In this document: positions 6,638 through 13,356 of the stretch, piece by piece | How positions within the stretch are numbered: the first letter of the stretch is position 1 | Layout: the number at the start of each line of letters is the position of its first letter | DNA from: an uncultured Clostridia bacterium | GTDB lineage: Bacteria; Bacillota; Clostridia; Oscillospirales; CAG-272 | Assembly: GCA_947306035.1 (NCBI GenBank) | Contig: CAMZFG010000008.1 | Span: 1-13,356 of the forward strand | Direction of reading: 5' to 3' | DNA: 13,356 nt | The notes under the pieces: generated by a model | What the model was told of the DNA's origin: nothing | Database searches by the model: none | What the model saw: only the letters and a program-made list of their open reading frames with translations | Position numbers and translations under genes: made by a program

Positions 6638-7975
6638 TTATTCGCCCGCGACGGAAAGACCGCGCACCAGAATATCCGGCGCGGCCATGACGGCAAGAGA
6701 CGGGTAGCCCATTTCCACGTTGTCGGCGATGCCGTCGATGTGCATGAGCAGGTCAAAGAAGTTGCCCGCCACGGTAAAGGTCTTGACCGGGGCCGCCAGC
6801 TGCCCGTCTTTGACGAGAAAACCGGCGCTCTCGATCGAAAAGTCGCCCGTCACGCCGTTGGCGCCCGCGTGCAGACCTTTCATTTCGGTAATGTAGATCC
6901 CGTCTTTCATGCGCGCGCGCAACTCCTCGGGCGTCTCTTTGCCCGGCTCGATGCGCATGCAGTAGGCCGCGATGGAGACGTTGGAAGCGTACGAGGGGCG
7001 CGAGGCGTTGCCCGTGGTGGTCTTGCCCGCTTTTTTGGCGGTCGTCAGGTCGTAGAGCAGCGTTTTCAGCACGCCGTTTTCGATCAGGTTCTTTTTGTAG
7101 GTCGCCACGCCCTCCGCGTCGAACGGGGTCTGCATGGGGTTTTCTGGATAAAAGGGATCGTCCACCAGCGTCAGCATGGGAACGGCCACCTGCGTCTCCT
7201 CTTTGCCCGCCAGACGCGACAGGCCCTCAAGAGCCGCTTTGCCGCTGAAGGCGCCGCCGAAAGCGGAGAGCAGCGCGCGCACCTGATCTGCGGCGAAAAT
7301 GACGTCGTAAGTGCCCGTTTTGACTTTGCCCGCGCCCAGTTTGGCAGCGGCTTTGTTCACGGCTTTGACGGCGATATCGGGGTCTTTGCCCGTGATATCC
7401 TGCGAAACGGCGAAAGCGTTGACCGATTCTTCTCCGGTCTTGAGAATGGCCTCGACGTAACTGTGCCGGCGGCTCATTTCGTTAGACAGCGACAAGCCCT
7501 TGGAGTTGGCCAGCGACACGGTGACGTATCCGGCGCCCGCCCCCATGGAAGAACTTTCGCTCACGCGCGCGTCTGCGGCGAACACCCGCGCCGAAATATC
7601 GGCCACGGCGCGGCGCAGTTCCCCGGTATCCGGCGCGGGAACGGGCTCGCGGGTCTTTTTTCCGTAGGCGGGAGAACCCTCGAAAAAGATGGGCTCTTCG
7701 TCCGCGTCGACGACGGCGGCGTTGGCCATGGCGCGGGCGACCAGCGCCAGCACGTCGGCCTTTTCGGTGCTTTGCGTCGAGGCCGCGCCGAGACGGCCGT
7801 TCACCGCGCAGCGGAAGCAGATGCCGCCCTCCGTGCCCGACGTCACGGACTGCAGTTCGTGACCGAGCATTTCGGCGGACAGATCGGACGAGGTTTTGGC
7901 AAATACTTCATATTCGGTCAGGCCCTTTGCCTTTGCCTCGGCAAACAGCGCTTGTTTCAATGCTTCAAATTCCAT
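6638..7975 (-). CDS. tldE: TldE (PmbA), non-catalytic subunit of the TldD/TldE metalloprotease
   Basis: A 445-residue member of the PmbA/TldA family. In the known complex TldE pairs with TldD, which holds the metal site, to cleave unfolded or peptide substrates such as the microcin B17 leader and the CcdA antitoxin in Escherichia coli. As expected for TldE, no HExxxH is present. Family landmarks are EGVATYKKNLIENGVLKTLL (288-307), GLHAGANGVTGDFSIESAGF (367-386) and the ending PDILVRGLSVAGE (433-445). The ATG at 7973-7975 shares its A with the tldD stop (TAATG), and a GGAGG ribosome site lies inside the end of tldD, so the subunits are probably made in coupled amounts. A longer reading to 8062 would lie entirely within tldD and looks unrelated. 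The natural substrate in this lineage is unknown. Confidence 0.93.
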   Translation of the reverse strand: MEFEALKQALFAEAKAKGLTEYEVFAKTSSDLSAEMLGHELQSVTSGTEGGICFRCAVNGRLGAASTQSTEKADVLALVARAMANAAVVDADEEPIFFEGSPAYGKKTREPVPAPDTGELRRAVADISARVFAADARVSESSSMGAGAGYVTVSLANSKGLSLSNEMSRRHSYVEAILKTGEESVNAFAVSQDITGKDPDIAVKAVNKAAAKLGAGKVKTGTYDVIFAADQVRALLSAFGGAFSGKAALEGLSRLAGKEETQVAVPMLTLVDDPFYPENPMQTPFDAEGVATYKKNLIENGVLKTLLYDLTTAKKAGKTTTGNASRPSYASNVSIAAYCMRIEPGKETPEELRARMKDGIYITEMKGLHAGANGVTGDFSIESAGFLVKDGQLAAPVKTFTVAGNFFDLLMHIDGIADNVEMGYPSLAVMAAPDILVRGLSVAGE

Positions 7976-9357
7976 TATGAACGACCTCCTACCGTGATCT
8001 GACGCACGCGGATCAGGGGTTGACCCACGTCGGTGGGCACGCTGCCGCTCGAAGAGCCGCACATACCCTGCCCCGTCAAGAGATTTTGCCCCACCATGTC
8101 GATATCCTGTAAGATCTGCGACCCCGTGCCGATCAGCGACGCGCCGCGCACCGGCTCACAGATCTTGCCGTTCTTCACGAGATACCCCTCGTTGACGGCA
8201 AAGTTGAACGCGCCCGTCAGGGGGTTGACGGAGCCGCCGCCCATGGACCTGGCGTACAGTCCGTATTCGATCGAGGCGATGATGTCTTCGTTTTTGTCGG
8301 GGCCGTTGTCGATAAAGGTGTTGGTCATGCGCGAGGTCGTCTCGTAGGTGTAATCCTCGCGCCGGCTGTTGCCCGTCATGGGCATACCCATACGGCGGCT
8401 GCCGAGACGGTCGATCATATACCCTTTCAGCACGCCCTTTTCGATCAGCACGTTGCGGGCGGCGGGGTTGCCCTCGTCGTCGATATTGTAGGAGCCCCAC
8501 GCGCCCACGATGGTGCCGTCGTCGATGGCGGTCACTTTCTCGTTTGCGATCTTCTGCCCCAGTTTGCCGGCCATCTGCGAAGCGCCGATGCCGACCGAAG
8601 TGGCCTCGAGCGAGTGGCCGCAGGCCTCGTGGAAAATGACGCCGCCGAAGCCGTTTTCAATGGCCACGGTCATGGTGCCTGCCGGGCAGAAAGAGGCGCG
8701 GAGATTGGTCAGCGCCTGCTCGGCGGCCCGTTTGCCGACCGCGGCGGGATCCATGATCTCAAAGTATTCGATGCCGCGTCCCGCGCCGGGGCCGAAAAAG
8801 CCGGTCTGGGTGTCGTTCCCGTCGGCGGCCACGGCCGAAACGGCCAGGCGGTTGCGGACTTTGCGGTCCTCGCGCAGCAGCCCCTCGGTGTTGGCGACCT
8901 GGAACTGTCTGTCCACGTCGAGGAAGGTGCCGATGACCTGCACGATCTTTTCGTCGGCGGCGCGCGCGGCCGCCTCGGCACGGCGCAGGATATCGGTCTT
9001 GCGCACGGTCGCCACGTCGTCCGGGTATTCTCTGACGGGGTGCGCGTTGACGACCCGCTTCGGCACCAGCGTGATCTTTTTCTCGGTTTTGCCGTCGCCC
9101 ACGGCGCCGGCCACCGCCGCCGCGCAGGCGAGCAGGCCCTCTCTCGTCACGTCGGAAGTAGAGGCGTGATAGGTCTTGGTGCCGCAGAAAGCGCGAATGC
9201 CGACGCCCACGATGACGGTGTCGCGCACCGACTCGATCTTGCCCGAGAGCAGGCGAATGGCGTTGGTGTGTTCACGCTCGGCAAACACCTCGGCAAAGTC
9301 CGCCCCCGTAGAGACGGCAATGCCCAGCAATTCTTCGATCAGGGTTTTGGAGAGCAT
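7975..9357 (-). CDS. tldD: TldD, catalytic subunit of the TldD/TldE metalloprotease
   Basis: A 460-residue metalloprotease. The active site motif HEACGH (243-248) lies in GFGGVIFHEACGHSLEATS; the two histidines bind metal and Glu244 is the catalytic base by family analogy. Cys433 in GQGMCGSSSG (429-438) is at the place of the third, cysteine metal ligand known from TldD. Other family blocks are TGNSRREDYTYETTSRMTNT (328-347) and MGGGSVNPLTGAFNFAVNEG (372-391). The length fits TldD (about 450-480). The ATG at 9355-9357 has AAAGGA upstream; the gene begins 27 nt after tgt and overlaps tldE by one base. It is in the mutS-mutL-tgt run, but nothing functional links it to DNA repair. No small precursor-peptide gene that might be its substrate is visible nearby. 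Confidence 0.95.
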   Translation of the reverse strand: MLSKTLIEELLGIAVSTGADFAEVFAEREHTNAIRLLSGKIESVRDTVIVGVGIRAFCGTKTYHASTSDVTREGLLACAAAVAGAVGDGKTEKKITLVPKRVVNAHPVREYPDDVATVRKTDILRRAEAAARAADEKIVQVIGTFLDVDRQFQVANTEGLLREDRKVRNRLAVSAVAADGNDTQTGFFGPGAGRGIEYFEIMDPAAVGKRAAEQALTNLRASFCPAGTMTVAIENGFGGVIFHEACGHSLEATSVGIGASQMAGKLGQKIANEKVTAIDDGTIVGAWGSYNIDDEGNPAARNVLIEKGVLKGYMIDRLGSRRMGMPMTGNSRREDYTYETTSRMTNTFIDNGPDKNEDIIASIEYGLYARSMGGGSVNPLTGAFNFAVNEGYLVKNGKICEPVRGASLIGTGSQILQDIDMVGQNLLTGQGMCGSSSGSVPTDVGQPLIRVRQITVGGRS

Positions 9358-9384
9358 AGCGTGTTCCTTTCTTACGTTTTCCGG

Positions 9385-10527
9385 TCAGTCGGGGTGGCGT
9401 TCACCCAGAACGTTCCGGTATTTTTGATAAAAACTTTCAAAATAACCGCCGTCCAGCGCGTCGCGGATCTTTTGCGTCAGGTCGTTGTAAAAATACAGGT
9501 TGTGCGTCACGGCCAGACGCATGCCGAGCGACTCTTTGGCTTTTAAGAGGTGGCGGATGTAACCGCGCGAATAGTGCCGGCAGGAGGGGCAGTTGCAGCC
9601 CTCGCTGATGGGCCTGTCGTCGCGCGCGTATTTCTCGTTGAGCAGGTTGATCTTGCCCTGCCAGGTAAAGAGATTGCCGTGCCGGGCGTTGCGCGACGGC
9701 ATGACGCAGTCGAAAAAGTCCACGCCGCGATGCACCGCCTCAAGAATATTGCAGGGGGTGCCCACGCCCATCAGGTAGCGGGGTTTGTTCTCCGGCATAT
9801 AGGGTTCGACCGTCTCGATGATGCGGTACATCTCCTCGGTCTCCTCGCCCACGGCCAGGCCGCCGATGGCGTAGCCGTCAAGGTCGAGCGCGGCGATCTT
9901 CTGCATGTGGTCGATACGGACGTCGGCGTAGGTGCTGCCCTGGTTGATGCCGAACAGCATCTGGTGCGGGTTGATGGTATCGGGCAGCGCGTTCAGGCGC
10001 GCCATTTCGGCCTTGCAGCGGATCAGCCAGCGATAGGTGCGCTCGGCCGACTCCCTGACGTAGTCGTAGGGCGCGGGGTTCTCGACGCATTCGTCGAACG
10101 CCATGGCGATGGTGGAAGCGAGGTTGGACTGGATGCGCATGCTCTCTTCCGGCCCCATGAAAATGCGCTTGCCGTCGACGTGCGAGGCAAAATGCACGCC
10201 CTCTTCGGTGATCTTGCGCAGCTGCGCCAGCGAGAACACCTGAAAACCGCCGCTGTCGGTGAGAATGGGCCTTTTCCAGTTCATAAAGCGGTGCAGCCCG
10301 CCCATGTCGCGGATCAGGTCGTCGCCGGGGCGCAGATGCAGGTGATAGGTGTTGGAGAGTTCGACCTGACAGTTGAGTTCTTCCAGTTCCACGGTCGAAA
10401 CGCCGCCCTTGATGGCCGCGCAGGTGCCCACGTTCATGAAAACGGGGGTCTCGATGTCGCCGTGCACGGTGTGCAGCACGCCGCGGCGGGCTTTGCCGTC
10501 TTTGGCTTTGAGTGTGAAGTTTGACAT
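9385..10527 (-). CDS. tgt: Queuine/preQ1 tRNA-guanine transglycosylase
   Basis: Exchanges guanine at wobble position 34 of tRNAs with GUN anticodons for the queuosine precursor preQ1. The 380-residue TIM-barrel protein shows TPVFMNVGT (27-35), LTDSGGFQVFSL (89-100), GINQGS (193-198), the base-binding GGLAVGE (222-228) and FFDCVMPSRNARHGN (271-285). Asp273 in that last segment is the probable nucleophile by the family pattern. A zinc site is complete: Cys311, Cys313, Cys316 and His342 (CxCxxC and a distal His). The length is typical (370-385). The ATG at 10525-10527 has AAAGGAAGG just upstream; the gene follows mutL by 45 nt. The usual companions queA, yajC and ruvB are absent here. Confidence 0.97.
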   Translation of the reverse strand: MSNFTLKAKDGKARRGVLHTVHGDIETPVFMNVGTCAAIKGGVSTVELEELNCQVELSNTYHLHLRPGDDLIRDMGGLHRFMNWKRPILTDSGGFQVFSLAQLRKITEEGVHFASHVDGKRIFMGPEESMRIQSNLASTIAMAFDECVENPAPYDYVRESAERTYRWLIRCKAEMARLNALPDTINPHQMLFGINQGSTYADVRIDHMQKIAALDLDGYAIGGLAVGEETEEMYRIIETVEPYMPENKPRYLMGVGTPCNILEAVHRGVDFFDCVMPSRNARHGNLFTWQGKINLLNEKYARDDRPISEGCNCPSCRHYSRGYIRHLLKAKESLGMRLAVTHNLYFYNDLTQKIRDALDGGYFESFYQKYRNVLGERHPD

Positions 10528-10572
10528 ATACCTTCCTTTCGGCGTCGGAAAAACAGTCCGGCCCGTGTGGGT

Positions 10573-12456
10573 TCAGGTGCGTTTGAACTGGCGATCCAGC
10601 GCGGCGCGGGTCAGTTCCATGGCCACGGGTCTGCCGTGCGGACACACGGTCACGTCTGGCAGCGCCATCAGTTTTTTGCACAGTTCTTCGTTGTATCCGG
10701 GCGGATACTCGCGGCCGCCCTTGATGGCCGCCTTGCAGGCGCTTTGATACAGCGCCTTTTCAAAATGCAGATCGTCGGCGTGGGCGGCGGTGCCCGTTCC
10801 CTCGCGCAGCGTCACGGCAAGCGAGGCGAGCAGCTCCCCCGCGGCGGCGGGTTCAAGCCCCTCCGGTATCTCGCTGACAGAGGCGGCGTGCGCCGACAGG
10901 CGAAAGGCAAAGCCGACGGCCTCGACCTCTTCGCGGTTGGCCTCCAGCGTTTCGCGATCCTCGCCGGAAAGCGGCACGTCGAACGGCAAAAGCAGGATCT
11001 GCGTGGCCTCGCGCCCTCTTGCCTTGCGGCGGGCGTTGAGTTCTTCAAACAGCACCCGCTCGTGGGCGGCGTGCTTGTCGATCAGCAGCAGCGTGTCGCC
11101 GCGCTCCACCAAAAGATAGGTGAGAAAGACCTCGCCGACAAGACGCCAGGCGGGGGCCTCTTCGGCCGTGACGGCGGGCGCCGGCTGCGGCGCCGGTTCT
11201 TTTTGTTCGGCGGCAGGTCCCGGTGCGCGCTCCGACGGCGCATGGGCCCGCTGCTTTTCCAGATACGGGTTGGGGGCGGCGGCGCGGGGCACGTAATTTT
11301 TGGCGTAATCGGCGGCGCTGATATGCTCGAACGCCGGGCGCTTTTCGGCGGGCGCGGTCGATATGGTCAGCTGATCGCGGGCAAGCGACGTGCGTCTGCC
11401 CTCCTCCACCGGCACAAAGGCGCGGTCGGCGGTCGGCGTCGGCTTCACGGCGATCTCCGGGCGCGTGGTGTTGGCTTCAAGCGCCGTGCGCACGGCGGAA
11501 AAAACGGCCTCGAACACCGGGCGCTCGTCCGAAAACTTGACCTCGAGTTTGGCGGGATGCACGTTGACGTCCACCGCGGCGGGGTTGATGGTCAGGTTCA
11601 GAACGCAGCACGGGAATTTTTCGGGCGGGATGAACGAGGTGAACGCCTGCTCAAGGGCCGCCGCGGCCGTGCGGCTGTTGACGAAACGGCCGTTGATGAA
11701 GAAGTTTTCGTAATTGCGTTTGGGGCGCACGTTGTCGGAGCGGCCGATAAAGCCCTCCACGCGCACGTTCTCCGCGCCGCCCGAAACGGGCACGGTGCGG
11801 GTAACGAAATCGCGGCCGAACACGGCGTACATGGCGCTCTTCAGGTCACCGTCGCCGGCGGTGTCGAGCCGCATCGTGCCGTCTGTGATCAGCCGGATGG
11901 CGATATCGGGGCGGGAGAGGGCGATCTTTTCGACGTAGGTGCCCACGGCAATGGCCTCGGACACGTCTTTTTTGAGGAATTTGCGGCGCGCCGGCACATT
12001 GGCAAACAGGTTTTCGACGATGACCGTCGTGCCGACGGGACAGCCCTGTTCGGCAATGCCGACCACTTCTCCGGCTTTGGCCGTCAGAAGCGACCCGAAG
12101 GGCGCGTCTGCCGTTCTCGTGATGATGCGCAGGTCGGAGACGGCGGCAATGGCCGCCAGCGCCTCGCCGCGAAAGCCGAGCGTGGTGATGCCGTCGAGGT
12201 CGGCGGCCTCTTTGATCTTGCTGGTGGCGTGCCGCTTGATGGCCACGGGCAGGTCTTCTTTCGTCATGCCGCACCCGTTGTCGGCCACGCGCATCAGCGT
12301 GATGCCGCCGTGCTGGATCTCGACCGTGATGCGGTCGGCGCCCGCGTCAATGGCGTTCTCCATCAATTCTTTGATGACGGAAGCCGGGCGATCGACCACC
12401 TCGCCGGCGGCGATCAGGTTGGCCACCGCGAAGGACAGCACGTTGATCTTTCCCAC
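10573..12456 (-). CDS. mutL: DNA mismatch repair protein MutL (endonuclease type)
   Basis: Links mismatch recognition by MutS to strand incision. The 627 residues comprise an N-terminal GHKL ATPase with KELMENAIDAGA (29-40; Glu30 and Asn34), DNGCGM (59-64) and GFRGEAL (94-100). A low-complexity Ala/Pro-rich linker follows (about 340-435), then the C-terminal endonuclease/dimerisation domain. Nuclease landmarks are DKHAAHERVLFE (460-471, matching DQHA-x2-E-x4-E except K for Q), ACKAAIKGG (573-581), CPHGRP (605-610) and the terminal FKR. QILLLP (486-491) fits the sliding-clamp-binding QxhhxP motif of Bacillus-type MutL. The start is a GTG at 12454-12456, 8 nt after AGGAGG; an in-frame ATG at 12478-12480 lies upstream of that ribosome site and would add eight non-conserved residues. 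It follows mutS by 27 nt. Confidence 0.96.
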   Translation of the reverse strand: MGKINVLSFAVANLIAAGEVVDRPASVIKELMENAIDAGADRITVEIQHGGITLMRVADNGCGMTKEDLPVAIKRHATSKIKEAADLDGITTLGFRGEALAAIAAVSDLRIITRTADAPFGSLLTAKAGEVVGIAEQGCPVGTTVIVENLFANVPARRKFLKKDVSEAIAVGTYVEKIALSRPDIAIRLITDGTMRLDTAGDGDLKSAMYAVFGRDFVTRTVPVSGGAENVRVEGFIGRSDNVRPKRNYENFFINGRFVNSRTAAAALEQAFTSFIPPEKFPCCVLNLTINPAAVDVNVHPAKLEVKFSDERPVFEAVFSAVRTALEANTTRPEIAVKPTPTADRAFVPVEEGRRTSLARDQLTISTAPAEKRPAFEHISAADYAKNYVPRAAAPNPYLEKQRAHAPSERAPGPAAEQKEPAPQPAPAVTAEEAPAWRLVGEVFLTYLLVERGDTLLLIDKHAAHERVLFEELNARRKARGREATQILLLPFDVPLSGEDRETLEANREEVEAVGFAFRLSAHAASVSEIPEGLEPAAAGELLASLAVTLREGTGTAAHADDLHFEKALYQSACKAAIKGGREYPPGYNEELCKKLMALPDVTVCPHGRPVAMELTRAALDRQFKRT

Positions 12457-12462
12457 AGGGCA

Positions 12463-12472
12463 CACCTCCTTT
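12463..12472 (-). promoter_or_regulatory. mutL ribosome binding site fixing the GTG start
   Basis: AAAGGAGGTG is a near-perfect anti-16S match. It sits ideally for the GTG at 12454-12456 and downstream of the alternative ATG at 12478-12480, so it supports GTG as the real start. Confidence 0.85.
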
Positions 12473-12483
12473 CGGATCATTCG

Positions 12484-13356
12484 TTATTCGAGCCGTTTTT
12501 TCAGGTCGAACAGAAACGCCATGGCCTCGTAGGGCGACAGCGTGTTGATATCGGTATTTTTCAGGGTCTCGATGACCTGCTCGTTGACGCAGTCTTCCAT
12601 GGTGATGAGCGTGTCGTCTTTTTCGGGCGTTTTGTCGGGCGACGGCGCGGAGAGGGCTTTTGCCGTCTGCTCGACCTCGGAAAGGACTTCGCGCGCCCGC
12701 TTGATGACCTCGTTCGGCAATCCGGCCAGTTTGGCAACCTCGATGCCGTAACTGTCGTCGGTGGAGCCGCGCACGATCTTGCGCAGGAACGTGATGGTGT
12801 CGCCGCGCTTTTTGGCCGCGATGTTGTAGTTGACCACGCCGGGCAGTTCCGCCTCAAGCGAGGTCAGTTCGTGGTAGTGCGTGGCAAACATCGTTTTGGC
12901 GCCGATCTTTTTGCCGTTGGTGTATTCCACGATGGCGCGGGCGATGCTCATGCCGTCGAAGGTGCTGGTGCCCCGCCCCACCTCGTCGTAGATGATCAGA
13001 CTGCGGCGCGTGGCGTTTTTGAGGATGTAGGAGACCTCGTTCATCTCCAGCATGAAGGTCGACTGCCCCGACGCCAGATCGTCGGAAGCGCCGACGCGGG
13101 TGAACAGTTTGTCGACAAGCCCCACGCGCGCCTCGGCGGCCGGCACGAAAGAGCCGATCTGCGCCATCAGCACGATCAGCGCCACCTGACGCATGTAGGT
13201 CGATTTGCCCGCCATGTTGGGGCCGGTGATGAGCATGACGCGGTTGGCGCCGGTGTCGAGCAGGGCGTCGTTCGGCACGAAATAGGTATCTTTGACGAAC
13301 TGCTCCACCACGGGGTGGCGGCCGTCTTTGATGCGGATCTCGTCGCCGCCGTCCAC
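12484..13356 (-). CDS. mutS: DNA mismatch repair protein MutS, C-terminal 290 residues (cut by window edge)
   Basis: MutS binds mismatched bases and signals through ATP. Only the C-terminal third is here, as full MutS proteins are about 850-880 residues; the first visible codon is GTG and is internal. Numbering from the window edge, the ATPase domain shows Walker [11 protein letters not shown] (44-53), the signature-like [17 protein letters not shown] (93-109), Walker [17 protein letters not shown] (120-135) and the His loop ATHYHEL. A linker (about 228-258) leads to a final helical dimer/tetramer segment ending [17 protein letters not shown]. In relatives this linker often carries a clamp-binding QxxLF motif, but here the stretch reads [10 protein letters not shown] with no such motif. 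The gene leads the mutS-mutL-tgt-tldD-tldE run. Confidence 0.97.
   Translation of the reverse strand: MDGGDEIRIKDGRHPVVEQFVKDTYFVPNDALLDTGANRVMLITGPNMAGKSTYMRQVALIVLMAQIGSFVPAAEARVGLVDKLFTRVGASDDLASGQSTFMLEMNEVSYILKNATRRSLIIYDEVGRGTSTFDGMSIARAIVEYTNGKKIGAKTMFATHYHELTSLEAELPGVVNYNIAAKKRGDTITFLRKIVRGSTDDSYGIEVAKLAGLPNEVIKRAREVLSEVEQTAKALSAPSPDKTPEKDDTLITMEDCVNEQVIETLKNTDINTLSPYEAMAFLFDLKKRLE

Noticed and set aside
6632..8002. Plus-strand open frame of about 450 codons opposite tldE
   Set aside because: Low-complexity His/Arg/Gly/Val-rich translation typical of an antisense shadow; tldE is well supported.

Overview
The window is a compact, fairly GC-rich bacterial chromosome segment. Every gene I can support lies on the minus strand, so transcription runs from position 13356 toward position 1. 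Strong Shine-Dalgarno sequences (AAGGAGG type), sigma-A-like promoters, a paired glgC-glgD, an endonuclease-type MutL and a ribosomal protein L19 leader before rplS together suggest a member of the Bacillota, probably a Clostridia lineage. This assignment is an inference from gene content; no rRNA or other marker settles the species.

Layout in the direction of transcription. (1) mutS (C-terminal part only), mutL, tgt, tldD and tldE (pmbA) form a tight run with gaps of 27, 45, 27 and -1 nt. This looks like one operon whose promoter lies outside the window. (2) argS and yebC follow, with a near-consensus promoter (TTGACG-N17-TATAAT) in front of argS, 13 nt between the genes and a strong hairpin terminator after yebC. 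(3) glgC and glgD overlap by 4 nt (ATGA). They are preceded by a 143-nt leader region containing inverted repeats and a possible sporulation-type promoter, and end in a hairpin terminator that includes the glgD stop codon. (4) A single polysaccharide-type lipid-linked oligosaccharide flippase has a plausible promoter of its own. (5) rplS (first 42 codons only) is preceded by an extended -10 promoter and a roughly 80-nt structured leader.

How the genes work together. MutS and MutL carry out mismatch recognition and strand incision. Tgt inserts a queuosine precursor into tRNA. TldD and TldE form a two-subunit metalloprotease. ArgS charges tRNA-Arg, and YebC is a translation factor or regulator. 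GlgC and GlgD make ADP-glucose for glycogen. The flippase moves a lipid-linked glycan across the membrane, and L19 belongs to the large ribosomal subunit. Most of the segment is housekeeping DNA. I see no insertion sequence, phage gene, CRISPR array, tRNA or rRNA, and no convincing undescribed system. The largest gene-free stretch is 167 bases (127-293). The best leads are regulatory: the glgC leader, the rplS leader, and the apparent lack of a clamp-binding motif in the MutS tail.
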